DNA from: Chaenocephalus aceratus
Taxonomy: Eukaryota; Chordata; Actinopteri; Perciformes; Channichthyidae
NCBI GenBank assembly: GCA_023974075.1
Contig: JAMFTG010000264.1
Location: forward strand, 110,001-174,000
Direction of reading: 5' to 3'
DNA length: 64,000 bases
Both the position numbers and the translations under genes were made by a program. Within the stretch, counting starts at the first letter, position 1. Each line of letters opens with the position of its first letter. The notes below the pieces were generated by a model that worked only from the letters and a program-made list of their open reading frames with translations, ran no database searches and was not told the origin of the DNA. Below, one piece after another: positions 24,135 through 36,590 of the stretch.

Positions 24135-25475
24135 TGGGTTGTTATATCTCTCACAGGCCTCCCATGAGCAGAACTTTCCTTCACGGGGAGTTTTGCGGCG
24201 GGACGGGTCGCCAGAGAGTACCACAGCTTTATTGCTGGGGCCCCACAGCTGATTGCACATCCCCTAACACAGTGTTATGGGAATGGAAACGCAGCTGCGT
24301 GTTAACGGAGTGGATGGACAGGACGCTGAGACTGAGTTATTCACTCCAGTTTTGGCATAAGAGAGGGGGGGGGGCTTATTCCCTGTACTTCCTGGTGCTC
24401 AAAAAGACAGGCGAATTCAGGCCCAGTCTGAATCTCCACATTGCATGCAGAAAATTCAGATGTTAACTATAAAACAGTTACTGGGACTGGTGCAGCCAGG
24501 TGATTGGTTTACAACCATCGACCTGAGGGACGCTAACTTTCATGTCGAGATTGCTCCGAAGCTTTAGTGGCGGCAGGTCAGTTTTTGCTCAGCCGCTAAT
24601 GTTGCGGTTTTTGCAGGGGGTCAGGAGGCTGCGCCCAGTAGTGCACGCCTCCGCCCCGCAGTGGGACCTGCCGCTGGTGCTCGAGGCTCTGGTCACAGAA
24701 CCATTTGAGCCTCTGGAGCTCTCCTCCCTGAAAGCACTGTCGTGAAAGACAGCGTTGCTACTTGCCTTAACGTCAGCCAAAAGAGTGTCCGAGTTAACCG
24801 CTTTATCGGTGCACCCGAGTTGTTTAATAATCCGGGGTGACCGGAGCGGGGCGACACTCAGACCGAACCCCTCCTTTGTGCCCAAGAGCCTAAGGAGTGC
24901 GTTCAGGTCGAGGGCTATTCAGTTGGGGGGTTTTAGTCTCCCCATAGTGGGGCGAGGGAGGCTAAATTACACCTCCTCTGCCCGGTGAGTAAGCTGGCGT
25001 GTTATGTGGAGCGCACGGCTGCCCTTAGACACAAAGAACAGCTGTTTGTGTGTTTCGGGGTGGGGTAACTGGAAAAGCTCTGTCCAAGAAACGCCTGGCA
25101 GGGTGTCTGCGAGTACATTGCACATGCCTACGGACAGGCGGGGAGAGCCTTCCCCACGGGGGTCCGTCCACACTCTACACGAGCCATGGCTGTGTCAACA
25201 GCCTTATTTAACGGTGTGAGTGTGGAGGACATATGCATGGCGGCATCTTGGTCAACGCCAGGCCCCTTCATTACGTTTTATCTCTTGGACATGTCTGGCT
25301 CCTTTTCATCGTCTGTGCTTGCTGGGGCTGTGGGTCAGTGGACATCTGTACTGGTCAGGAGCGACAACAGCATCACAGTGGCATACATCATCAGTTCACT
25401 TTTTTTTATCTTCAGACAATCCTCTTATTTTGCACATTTGTACACAGAGCTACCAGACTTCTGATGTGGAATGAC
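24135..25475 (+). pseudogene. DIRS-type retrotransposon fragment: RT remnant and tyrosine recombinase
   Basis: Near 24,380-24,530 is a decayed reverse transcriptase start (FLVLKKTGEFRPSLNLH, then IDLRDANFHVEIAPK in another frame). Most of the RT is deleted. From about 24,580 a DIRS tyrosine recombinase follows: LQGVRRLRPVVHASAPQWDL, LVTEPFEPLE, then an in-frame TGA at 24,743-24,745, then ALTSAKRVSELTALSV (first catalytic Arg) and GDRSGATLRPNPSFVPKS. After further frame breaks comes GVRPHSTRAMAVSTALFNG at about 25,160-25,210 (the HxxR box), then AASWSTPGPFITFYLLDM (final Trp and Tyr region). It uses YR rather than DDE chemistry for integration but is clearly inactive. DIRS terminal repeats are not recognisable. 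It is a different YR lineage from the Crypton fragment at 16-795 and the zinc-finger YR gene at 38.6-41.0 kb. Confidence 0.82.
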
Positions 25476-25690
25476 TGCCGTAGGGTTGTCGGTTCAAGTC
25501 CCCGTACAGATCTAAAAACGGAGTGTGGACTGCTACTTCTGGGAGAGGGCCCTCAATAGCTATACTAGGATGGGTTACAAGCAGAGACAACATTTCACTG
25601 TGTGCTTTTTAAATGTGTTTGTAACCAATAAAGAGGTTTTTATCCTCCAATTAAAAATATACAATACTTTGTGCAATATACCCTCCTACT
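25476..25690 (+). mobile_element. Possible SINE 3' portion
   Basis: GTTGTCGGTTCAAGTCCCC is a tRNA B-box-like phrase, followed by a non-coding body and AACCAATAAAGAGGTTTTTA. The head is missing and the family is unknown. Confidence 0.4.
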
Positions 25691-25868
25691 GCTACTTTTA
25701 CTAACATGGCGTACATGTCTGTTATATTGTTTTTGACCTATTGTGTTATTAATGACGTGTGCATACTTAGCCATTCTTTTATTTGTCTCTTGACCTTACC
25801 TGCACGATCTGCTGTTCATGAACATTTCCACAATGCGGGACGAATAAAGGACTTCTGGTTCTGATGCT

Positions 25869-26556
<688 letters not shown>

Positions 26557-26687
26557 AGATAATCACCTCAGCAGCTCAGGTGAGTGTGTGTTGTGTTCGT
26601 GACGACAGAGCCCCCCCCCCCCCGAGACTCACTGGGACCACTGGGTCATAATTAGCTCTTTGTACACTGGCTGTAGTCGGAGAGGGG

Positions 26688-26773
26688 GGGAGGGGCTCTA
26701 ATGACCCTCATTACATCAGCTTCTGTGAACACGGCTGTGATCTGAACACATTGCATCATATTACTGAGAGGCC

Positions 26774-26850
<77 letters not shown>

Positions 26851-27037
26851 ATAGACACACATACACACTTTCCAGTCTTACCTAGAGACGCAACTAAAAC
26901 TAGACTTTTTTGTACGTTTCTGTGTAAGACGGAAAATATTTAGCTGATTCATGATTTCGGGGGGGGCCTAAAGACCCTCATTACATCAGCTTCTGTGGAC
27001 ACTGCTGTCATCTGAATACATTGCATCATGTTACTGA
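26688..27037 (+). repeat. Short tandem duplication around CA tracts
   Basis: GACCCTCATTACATCAGCTTCTGTG and ACATTGCATCAT-TTACTGAGA occur at about 26,703-26,770 and again at about 26,975-27,037, each followed by a CA microsatellite. This is a local tandem duplication. Confidence 0.8.
26775..26848 (+). repeat. (CA)n microsatellite
   Basis: About 37 CA dinucleotides. Confidence 0.97.

Positions 27038-27104
<67 letters not shown>
27038..27104 (+). repeat. (CA)n microsatellite
   Basis: About 33 CA dinucleotides. Confidence 0.97.
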
Positions 27105-27107
<3 letters not shown>

Positions 27108-27605
27108 TTAGGCTTTTGCTTGTGTTGTGTACTTTATGATGGTGAGTAAATATTATCTGTGATTCTTCTTTGTAATTGTTAGTATCCGTCTCCGAGGGGG
27201 CGGCTGTTAAAGCTGCAGCTTCCTGATCTCTTCTGTCATATTTCTTCATTGTTCATCATCTGCACTTGATGCAGTCTTTTGTGTGCGCAAAAAAAACGAA
27301 TGAAGTTTCCAAACACCAAACAACACCAACGAAGAGTCAACAGCAACACAAAGCTGTTTGGCTTTGGCAGAGAAGCTCTGGCACATTGTTCGTGGCGTGA
27401 CCCACACACTCAGCTCTGCTTCTCATCCCACAAACGCTTGTTCCTCACAAATGTGGCTCCATTTAAAAGAGAAATAAACAGGCTTTCCAACGGTATGAAA
27501 TGTAATGCCAAGAAGCCTTGTTACAAAAAAGTAGTCGTCTACCAAACACACATGTCCTGACTTGCTCTGCTGTGTTTAGTAACTCTTCACCCAACCCAGG
27601 TGACG
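27105..27605. other. Intergenic DNA, no gene supported
   Basis: An open frame of 93 codons (27,279-27,560) has no recognisable motif and sits beside receptor and repeat debris, so I do not call it a gene. Confidence 0.4.
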
Positions 27606-28690
27606 TTAGTGTGATTTGATCCCGCACGACAACAATTTAAGGTGTTCAGAGATTTCTTTCACGTTCAGTCCGTATATGATTGGGTTGAAGACGGAGCGAT
27701 AGGAAACTATTTGCAAAGTCAATATCAAACGTGTCATTTTGGGAATATTTAATCCTAGACGAATTATAACAACATCTAAATCAAATAAACAGGGACAGCT
27801 GATTAAAACCAACAGGTGGGGTCAACAGGTCTGTGCAGCTTTTCTCCTGTATTCTCCACCATGTTGATATGATAGTATCAGTCTCCTGGTGTATGTAAAG
27901 AGTATGAAGATAAGAGGCAGAAGGGACAGATTTACCAACGTGAACACTCCACATACAGAGAGAGCGCTCGAGCTCACACGCTGAAGATCGTAAATCGAAT
28001 TGTTACAAAAATCCCCCTAATAGTAAACATGTAGAGTTTGCTATTAGAATAAAGAATACATCCCACTGCAGTCTCACAAGTCGGCAGAAGCCAAGACAAA
28101 ACCAGACAGACATCGACAGTTCTTTTCCTCACGATGGTTGATAATGCAGAGGTTTACACAGAGACACGTATCTGTCGCAGGCCCTGGCTGCCAGCAGGGA
28201 AGACTCTGAAAAGGTCCAAGTCATATTCATCACATTTTGAAACAGACGGGCTCGAGAAGATATGATCTGTTTCTCTAATAACAAGTCAATCAGAAGCCTG
28301 GGGTAAATATTGGTGCTATAAAGAACAGAGTCAATCAACAAAGCTGCAATGAACATGTACGTGTGGCGCAGTGGGTTGAGCGTTGGTGTTCGGATCAGGG
28401 GGTCACAGGTTCAAACCCCACTGCAGTCAGCATGTCGTTGTGTCCCTGAGACCCTTCACCCCAAAGTGCTCCTGTGGGGATTGTAAAAAGTGACATATGA
28501 TGTGATGTACAATTTGTACATAGGCTTATGGAGGCTTTTGTGAATAACAGGGTTCATACAATAGTGGAATTACTGCAGATGATCAGAACATAAACTGTAA
28601 ACATGATCACAAAATACAGATATCTATATCTCTGCACTTCCACATGCCCATCAAAAGTGATGTCACATTGAATTGAGCATCCATCAGCAA
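27606..28690 (-). pseudogene. Olfactory receptor pseudogene with SINE insertion
   Basis: On the minus strand the 5' part (28,690 to about 28,513) covers the N-terminus and TM1. It is followed by a SINE inserted at the loop-1 MYMF codons. From 28,356 the gene resumes: MFIAALLIDSVLYSTNIYP, LLEKQIISSRARLFQ, AARACDRYVSLCKPLHY (the DRY motif, with Cys for the usual Tyr before it). Several frame changes follow, then a C-terminus at 27,812-27,606 (FNPIIYGLNVKEISEHLKL). The LPTC-type TM6 motif is degraded. It belongs to the same receptor family and strand as the copies at 13.1 and 20.5 kb, and is inactive through insertion plus frameshifts. Confidence 0.88.
28360..28512 (+). mobile_element. tRNA-derived SINE inserted in the olfactory receptor pseudogene
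   Basis: The head TGGCGCAGTGGGTTGAGCG (A-box-like) and GGTTCAAACCCC (B-box-like) mark an RNA polymerase III promoter derived from a tRNA. The body follows (GTCAGCATGTCGTTGTGTCC, CACCCCAAAGTGCTCCTGTG). It lies between AACATGTAC and AATTTGTAC, an imperfect 9-bp target duplication interrupting the receptor sequence. A truncated relative lies at 10,716-10,870. Confidence 0.85.
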
Positions 28691-31600
28691 TGCAGGCAGA
28701 TCATATGTTCACTCTCATGAACAATACCTGAACAGTCTCTCTTGCAGTAACATGCAAGATGTGATGCAGAGTGCTAATGCTTCACACAAAGAGTGACAGA
28801 CAGTGTCTGAGTCTGTGGGAGGTTTTTCATCTGACTGCTAACTCCTCTATGGATCTCATTAAACTCCATCAACACGTGAAGAGCTTCAGCAAACTGAATT
28901 GCATAGGAATCCCGAACCCAATAAAATACCCAATATTAGCGGTGTGTGTGTCTGCCCAAGGAAAATGTAAGGTACAACCTAATAGAGGTGTCATACATAA
29001 TAACATAATAAAAGTAAATGTAACAACTACTACAGTGCAACAAAACAGGATGATTACATGTGGTCTCTTAAACATAAGATCTCTAGCATCTAAAGCAATA
29101 TTGGTAAATTATTTAATATCAGATTATAATATTGATATAGCTGTCTCACTGAAACTTGGTTGAGACATGAAGAATATGTCAGCATAAATGAGGCCACTCC
29201 ACCCAGCCATATCAACACTCATATTGCTCGAGGCACGGGCCGAGGAGGTGGAGTTGCAGCCATCTTTGACTCAAGTTTACTTATCAATACTAAACCAAAA
29301 TTAAATTATACCTCCTTTGAAAGCCTCGTTTTTAGTCTTACGCATCCGACCTGTAAAACTTTGCAGCCAATCTTATTTGTTACAGTGTATCGTGCACCAG
29401 GTCCTTATTCAGAATTCTTATCAGAATTCTCTGAGTTTTTATCAACTTTGGTTCTTAAAACAGATAAAGTAATTATCGTAGGTGACTTTAATATTCATGA
29501 CGATGATAAAAATAGCCTTACTGTTGCATTTAACTCTATATTAGATTATGTTGGTTTCTGTCAGAGTGTAAATAAACCAACCCACTGCTATAATCACACT
29601 CTCGACCTTGTTCTGACTTATGGTATTGAAATTGAGCAACTATTAGTCGAACCGCATCATCCTGCTTTATCCGAACATTTCTTAGTAACTTTTTTAGTAC
29701 TATTACGAGACTACAAAGCATTAGTCAAAAGCTCTTGCAGCAGAAACCTATCTGTTAGTGCTATAGCCACATTTAAAGAAGAGATTCCACCAATACTTAA
29801 CTCGATAGCATGTCTGCATGTAGGGGAGGAAACTTATACAAAATGTACACCACCCCAAATTGATCATGTTGTTGATAGTGCTATAGATGCGCTGCGAATA
29901 AAATTAGACTCTGTTGCTCCTTTGAAAAAGAAGAAAATAAAACAACATAGATTAGCTCCATGGCATAATGCCGAAACCCGCAAAATAAAGCAAAAGTCTA
30001 GACAACTTGAAAGGATATGGCGTTCCACTAAACTTGAAGAATCTCGTTTAATTTGGCATATTACTCTCAATGAATATAAGAAAGCACTGCGTAAAGCGAG
30101 AGCAGCCTACTACTCTTCATTAATAGATGAGAATAAGAATAATGCAAGATTTCTTTTCAGCACTGTAGCCAGGCTAACAGAGAGCCACAGCTCGATTGAG
30201 CCTTCTATTCCCATAGCACTCAGTAGTAATGATTTTATGTGCTTTTTTAACGATAAAATTGTTACTTTTAGAAACAAAATTAATGACCTCTTGCCTTTGA
30301 CCAGTATAGTGTTATCAACAGCTCCCGGAAACGTAAGTTCTAATATTACACTAGATAGTAAACTAGAATGCTTTTCAGCCATAAACCTTGAACAATTACA
30401 TTCAATGATTCTCTCTTCTAAACCATCAACGTGCATGTTAGACCCAATTCCAACTAAGCTGTTGAAGGAAGTTTTTCCATTAATTAGCACTTCTTTATTA
30501 AATATTATGAATATGTCTTTATTATCAGGCTATGTTCCACAATCATTCAAAGTAGCAGTGATAAAACCGCTTCTTAAAAAGCACAACCTCGATCCAGAGG
30601 TTTTAGCCAACTATAGACCTATTTCTAATCTTCCGTTCCTCTCAAAGATTCTTGAGAAAGCGGTTGCAAAACAGTTGTGTGATTACTTAAAAAACAATGA
30701 TTTATTTGAAGATTTTCAGTCTGGCTTTAGAACACATCATAGCACAGAGACAGCTCTGGTTTAAGTCACAAATGACATTCTAATAGCCTCAGACAAGGGA
30801 CTTGTCTCTATTCTTGTTTTGCTCGATCTCAGTGCTGCATTTGATACTATCGACCATGATATCCTATTGCAAAGACTAGAGCACTTAGTTGGCATACAGG
30901 GAACTGCTTTAGGCTGGTTTAGGTCCTATCTATCTGAACGCTCTCAGTTTGTACGTGTTAACGATGAATCTTCCACGCAAACCAAAGTTAGCCTTGGAGT
31001 GCCACAGGGCTCAGTGCTCGGACCTATTTTGTTCACATTATATATGCTTCCGTTAGGCAATATTATAAGGAATTATTCTGTAAACTTTCATTGTTATGCG
31101 GATGATACTCAACTATATTTATCAATCAAGCCTGATGAAATTAATAATCTAAATAAAATTCAAGACTGCCTTAAGGACTTAAAAACGTGGATGACCTTAA
31201 ACTTTTTGATGTTAAACACGACCAAAACTGAAGTTATTGTACTTGGCCCGAAGAATCCATGAAACAAATTATCTAAAGATATACTAACTATGGATGGCAT
31301 TAATTTGGCCTCCAGTGAGACTGTAAGGAATCTTGGTGTTATATTTGATCAGGATTTATCCTTTAACGCCCACATAAAATCAATTTCAAGGACCGCCTAC
31401 TTCCATCTACGTAACATTGCAAACATCAGGCATATCTTGCCTCAAAACGATGCAGAGAAACTAGTCCATGCATTTGTTAATCCTAGGCTGGATTATTGTA
31501 ATTCTTTATTATCAGGGAGTACCAAGAAGTCAGTCAAGTCGCTTCAGCTGATTCAAAATGCTGCGGCTCGTGTACTAACCAGAGTTAGGAAAAGGGACCA

Positions 31601-32285
31601 CGTTACTCCTGTTCTGGCTGCCTTACACTGGCTCCCTATAGAACACAGGATAGAATTTAAAATTCTTCTTCTCGCCTACAAAGCCCTTAATGGGCAGGCG
31701 CCATCTTACCTTAAATAACTCATTATACCCTACTGGCCTACTAGGGCATTGCGTTCCAAGAATGCAGGGTTGTTGGTTGTTCCTAGAATCTCTAAAAGTA
31801 CAATGGCAGCCAGAGCCTTTTCTTATCAAGCTCCACATTTGTGGAATCAGCTTCCAGTTTGTGTTCGAGCGGCAGACACCCTATCCGTTTTTAAGAGTGC
31901 GCTTAAGACCTTCCTTTTTGATAAAGCTTATAGTTAGGGCTGATTAGATTCAGCCCCTAGTTTTGCTGATATAGGCTTAGTTTGTCGGGGGACATCTTAC
32001 TTCTTCCTTCTCTCTGTCTATACCTGTGTACTCTCATGTTCCGATTAACCCAGCTTCCCCAAATGTCTTTCTTTTTGGTGTCTATATACGCTGGGATCCG
32101 GAGTCATGGATGATCCTGCGGTCCTGTGTCCTGGATCGCGAGCGCTGGATTTTGAGTCATGGCTGTGGTCCTGGATCATCGGTCCTGGATGGATATCCTC
32201 GTGGATTCATTTTCCTATTATACACACATGCATTTCCAAACATTTGGACTACCTATGTTGCAAATGTATTATCTTTTTAATTTAC

Positions 32286-33406
32286 CCACCAACAGGCTCC
32301 CACCACGGAGGAATCTGGGAAAGACAAATCCGAACCGTTAGACGCATTCTCAGTGCCCTCACGCAAGAACAGAAGCTTGACGAGGAAGGACTTGCCACAC
32401 TTTTCTGCGAAGTGGAGGCGATCATAAATGATCGACCCATAACGACTGTTTCCAACGACCCTGGAGATTTAGAGCCCCTCACTCCAAATCACCTTTTGCT
32501 GCTCAAATCAAAACCATTTCTTCCGCCTGGTGTCTGCAATCCGAGCGATTGCCACGGGAAGAGAAGATCGCGCCAAATTCAGTACATGGCCAACTTATTT
32601 TGGAAGCGATGGACCAAGGAATACCTACCGGAACTCCAAATAAGGCAAAAGTGGAACAGGAAAAGGAGGAATTTCGCAACCGGGGACATTGTCCTTATTG
32701 TCGACGAAAATGCTCCAAGAAATTCCTGGCTCATGGGACGAATATCGCAAGTCTTGCCAGACTCGAGAGGTTTTGTACGACAAGTGGAAGTACAGACAAA
32801 AACCAGCACACTGCGTCGACCCATCACAAAGCTGGTACTGCTGGTCGAGTCCCAAAATGAGCTCTAGCCCCCTTCCCCTCTTGCACCACACAAGCACATT
32901 TACACACACGGACTCATGTGTTAATACACATTCGCCCTACAAAGGGTCAGAAGCCCTGAACAAATGTTTTGTATTGGCTCTCCATTTTTTGTTTATTAGT
33001 AATTGTCATGTGTGATTCCATAACAATTAGGGGCCGGAGTGTAGGAGCCAAAACGTTGATTTATTATTTGTATTATTTAATCATTTAATGTATGTAACGG
33101 AGTATAATTGATTGGTGTCAAGTGATCATGATCCGCAGCCACGGCTGGGTGGAGCGGCTGATTAACGGCTGATTAACGGCTGATTAACGGCTGATTAACC
33201 TCAGCTGGTTAAAAGAGTCCTGCTGATGATACTCTGTGTGCTAGTTTGGTTGTGAAGCCACACGGTTTTTTGACCGCTGCATTGCACTGCAGAGAAGGAT
33301 AACTTGGAAATAAATATACCAAAAGAAACGTGACTCTGAGTCGGCCAGGCGCTAAAACCGAAGCACAAAAGGAGCTTAAGAAAGGTGGAAAGAAGGCTCT
33401 TTTACA
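32286..33406 (+). mobile_element. BEL/Pao retrotransposon 3' fragment (integrase C-terminus plus LTR) inside the L2 3' UTR
   Basis: The frame starts at PTGSHHGGIWERQIRTVRRI and continues with FCEVEAIINDRPITTVSNDP, LTPNHLLLLK, RWTKEYLPELQIRQKWN and GDIVLIVDENAPRNSWLMGR, ending LRRPITKLVLLV near 32,860. This is the end of a BEL/Pao integrase with its C-terminal DUF5641-type domain. A purine-rich tract (GGGGCCGGAG, 33,030-33,039) precedes the LTR. Everything upstream (5' LTR, gag, protease, RT) is missing, so the left joint to L2 is a deletion or recombination breakpoint rather than an intact insertion. Confidence 0.85.
33040..33406 (+). repeat. BEL/Pao 3' LTR
   Basis: It begins TGTAGGAGCC directly after the polypurine tract and ends near TCTTTTACA, giving about 367 bp with TGT...ACA termini. 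It includes four tandem copies of a short GCTGATTAACG motif (about 33,158-33,200) and an AATAAA near 33,310. L2 sequence (GCATCTATTGCACGTCTGTC) resumes right after it. Confidence 0.75.
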
Positions 33407-33656
33407 CAGCATCTATTGCACGTCTGTCCGTCCTGGGAGAGGGATCCCTCCTCTGTTGTTCTCCCTGAGGTTTCTCCTATTTTCCCCTTTAAACTGGGTT
33501 TTCTTCGGAGGTTTTTCCTTGTACGATGTGAGGGTCTGAGGACAGAGGGTGTCGTATTGTCATACTGATATTCTGTACACACTGTGAAGACCACTGAGAC
33601 AAATGTAACATTTGTGATATTGGGCTATATAAATAAACATTGATTGATTGATTGAC

Positions 33657-34378
33657 TATTTTGGGATACATTACAAAAATATATATCAGGCATTTTAACA
33701 CTTTTTCCCATGAAAATGATTTGTATTCACTATCATGGGGCTATATAAATCAAATTCCGGGTAATTAGGAGCACAATTGTACCTTTTACTATTTAAATGT
33801 ATTTGTATTATATATTTTTGGGCTATTAAAATGACATTTCTGGGTGACTTTGTCAGTTTATGGAGCTTATCCCACAATTCCCGGAGGTTCCAGGCCGAAT
33901 TTTGGAGCTCATAGGCTGCCTGCCATGCGCCTCCACCCGTGGAAAGCAAAAAAAAGTAAAGAAAACGGTCAATTATATCTTAAAATAATCAAAAATGAGG
34001 TTTTAAAAAAATTCTCGAAAAACCGGCGAAGTGCCAACGGAGGAGGGGCTCACAAAAGTGCAAGTCTTCGGCGCTTCCGGTGGAAGCCCCGGACACTTTT
34101 CCACTCCCCCGTTGCATTTTACAACGGAGAGGGGAATCGAGACCTCACTTCCTCCGTCGAAATAATTCATTCATCTTTTCCAAGCTACCATCTGCACAAA
34201 ATCGGAAACCCGGTTTTTGAGAGCACTTACAAAAAAAACAGCTATTTCACATCATGGAGAAATCATGGAGGAATGCGTCCGCTACATGAGCACTTTGGAT
34301 CGGATACAATTGTTACCTGGAGGACCCCCAATCATGGTTCTTACCAAACTTTAAGTTTTTGAACTGGTCTCTGGAGGA
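33657..34378 (+). repeat. Satellite core copy 5, left half of the disrupted unit
   Basis: Satellite resumes directly after the L2 tail (ACTATTTTGGGATACATTAC) and runs through a standard core with both hairpins to AACTGGTCTCTGGAGGA. The matching right half of this unit continues at 56,890. Deleting 34,387-56,889 restores an ordinary satellite unit without gap or extra base. Confidence 0.9.
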
Positions 34379-34386
34379 ATGTAAGG
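34379..34386 (+). other. Left junction core ATGTAAGG (attL-like)
   Basis: The satellite flank GGAGGA is on the left and the element left end CAAATGTCAGCC on the right of the shared 8-mer. Confidence 0.8.
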
Positions 34387-34848
34387 CAAATGTCAGCCTT
34401 AGAGACGGAGGTACCGTGGAACTTGCCCTTCAGATGTACGCATGTCCGCTCAATGGAAATGCGATGTCAACCTCCGATGTCAAGTACCTGTCAGCGACTG
34501 GACCGACTATGGGTGCCGATGGGCGGACGATAAAGCACCGCAAAATACACCCCCTTCAAGTGTTGCCAGGGGCACGAGAATACCCTCCATGGAGGGTGGG
34601 TGCTGCTGCTGTGAAAGAGGCCGACTATGGGTGCCGATGAGCGGACGATAAAGAACCACAAAATACACCTCTTTTCTGACTCACCAGGGGCATTAAGTTC
34701 TGGAGGGTGTGAACATCTGGGTTTAGTCCGTTGGGGAGTGCTTAATTCCGGGGTTCGGGGGTCTCATGTTATGGAAGTATGGATGATTCTCGAAAAACGG
34801 CTAAGTGCCAACGGGGGAGGGTGAAAGTCCTGTATACCCTGAGTAATC
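34387..34848 (+). repeat. Left-end domain of unit A
   Basis: This ~460-bp segment recurs at the start of unit B (44,368). It contains about two founder-like copies of the 119-bp repeat (GACTATGGGTGCCGATGGGC), a single copy of the phrase leading to the 231-bp array, and the hybrid motif GGATGATTCTCGAAAAACGG shared with the satellite core. Confidence 0.75.
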
Positions 34849-36590
34849 TTCCCCGGCTTTCAGACACTTATTCCTGGGTAACAAAGTCACCCTGCTCGGG
34901 TCGTCAAATGTGAATGAAATGGACGGATTCCTGTACATTTCAATCACTTTTGATGGGAGTCGTGAGGTGTGTTTGAAAGGGCCATATCTTCCTTAAATTC
35001 ACATCAATCATACCCAGCTTTCACACACTAATTGCTGGGTAATAAAGCCATGTGTACCCTGCATTTAAAGTAATCTTACCCAGCTTTCAGACACTAATTC
35101 CTGGGTAACAAAGTCACCCTGGACCGGTCATCAAATGTGATTGAAATGGACAGATTCCTGTACATTTCATGCATTTTTAATGGGAGTCATCAGGTGTGGA
35201 TGAAATGGCCATATCTTGCTTAAATTCACATCAAACTTACCCAGCTGTCACACACTAATTACTGGGTAATAGAGCCATGTGTACCCTGCATTTAAAGTAA
35301 TCTTACCCAGCTTTCAGACACTAATTCCTGGGTAACAAAGTCACCCTGGACCGGTCATCAAATGTGATTGAAATGGACAGATTCCTGTACATTTCATGCA
35401 TTTTTAATGGGAGTCATCAGGTGTGGATGAAATGGCCATATCTTGCTTAAATTCACATCAAACTTACCCAGCTTTCACACACTAATTGCTGGGTAATAGA
35501 GCCATGTGTACCCTGCATTTAAAGTAATCTTACCCAGCTTTCAGACACTAATTCCTGGGTAACAAAGTCACCCTGGACCGGTCATCAAATGTGATTGAAA
35601 TGGACAGATTCCTGTACATTTCATGCATTTTTAATGGGAGTCATCATGTGTGGATGAAATGGCCATATCTTGCTTAAATTCACATCAAACTTACCCAGCT
35701 TTCACACACTAATTGCTGGGTAATAGAGCCATGTGTACCCTGCATTTAAAGTAATCTTACCCAGCTTTCAGACACTAATTCCTGGGTAACAAAGTCACCC
35801 TGGACCGGTCATCAAATGTGATTGAAATGGACAGATTCCTGTACATTTCATGCATTTTTAATGGGAGTCATCAGGTGTGGATGAAATGGCCATATCTTGC
35901 TTAAATTCACATCAAACTTACCCAGCTGTCACACACTAATTGCTGGGTAATAGAGCCATGTGTACCCTGCATTTAAAGTAATCTTACCCAGCTTTCAGAC
36001 ACTAATTCCTGGGTAACAAAGTCACCCTGGACCGGTCATCAAATGTGATTGAAATGGACAGATTCCTGTACATTTCATGCATTTTTAATGGGGTCGTCGA
36101 ATGTGGATGAAATGGCCAGATTCCTGTACATTTCATGCATTTTTAATGGGAGTCATCAGGTGTGGATGAAATGGCCATATCTTGCTTAAATTCACATCAA
36201 ACTTACCCAGCTTTCACACACTAATTGCTGGGTAATAGAGCCATGTGTACCCTGCATTTAAAGTAATCTTACCCAGCTTTCAGACACTAATTCCTGGGTA
36301 ACAAAGTCACCCTGGACCGGTCATCAAATGTGATTGAAATGGACAGATTCCTGTACATTTCATGCATTTTTAATGGGGTCGTCGAATGTGGATGAAATGG
36401 ACATATTCCTGTACATTTCATGCATTTTTAATGGACATATTCCTGTACATTTCATGCATTTTTAATGTGGTCGTCGAATGTGATTGAAATGGACAGATTC
36501 CTGTACATTTCATGCATTTTTAATGGGGTCATCGAATGTGATTGAAATGGACAGATTCCTGTACATTTCATGCATTTTTAATGGGAGTCG
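34849..36590 (+). repeat. 227-bp tandem array with two 33-bp dyads per unit
   Basis: TTACCCAGCTTTCAG recurs at 35,076, 35,303, 35,530, 35,757 and 35,984, a 227-bp period. Each unit has two dyads, TTACCC-N21-GGGTAA, plus AAATGGACAGATTCCTGTAC and CATTTCATGCATTTTTAATG. The array degenerates into short repeats of the latter phrases at 36,360-36,590. Confidence 0.9.

Larger units (their letters stand above)
28915..33656 (+). mobile_element. L2-clade LINE copy 2, nearly full ORF2, interrupted by BEL/Pao DNA
   Basis: The element starts near CCCAATAAAATACCC (28,917) and ends in TATAAATAAACATTGATTG and the ATTG tail at 33,656, where satellite resumes. The endonuclease region has ITCGLLNIRSLASKAILVNY, VYRAPGPYSEF, VIIVGDFNIH, HTLDLVLT and LSEHFLVTF. 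The RT region has VLANYRPISNLPFLSKILEK, FQSGFRTHHSTETALV, LLDLSAAFDTIDHDIL, GVPQGSVLGPILFTLYM and CYADDTQLYLS. The C-terminal part ends LAALHWLPIEHRIEF. Breaks: a one-base deletion near 29,143 (the TETWL region), TAA at about 30,762-30,764 and TGA at about 31,260-31,262. The 3' UTR is interrupted at 32,286-33,406 by BEL sequence. It cannot mobilise itself as read. Confidence 0.9.

Noticed and set aside
27279..27560. 93-codon open frame near the second receptor pseudogene
   Set aside because: No recognisable motif, no supporting neighbours, and within the length expected by chance.
28370..28435. tRNA gene suggested by A-box and B-box phrases
   Set aside because: The flanking duplication, the non-tRNA body and a second dispersed copy show that it is a tRNA-derived SINE.
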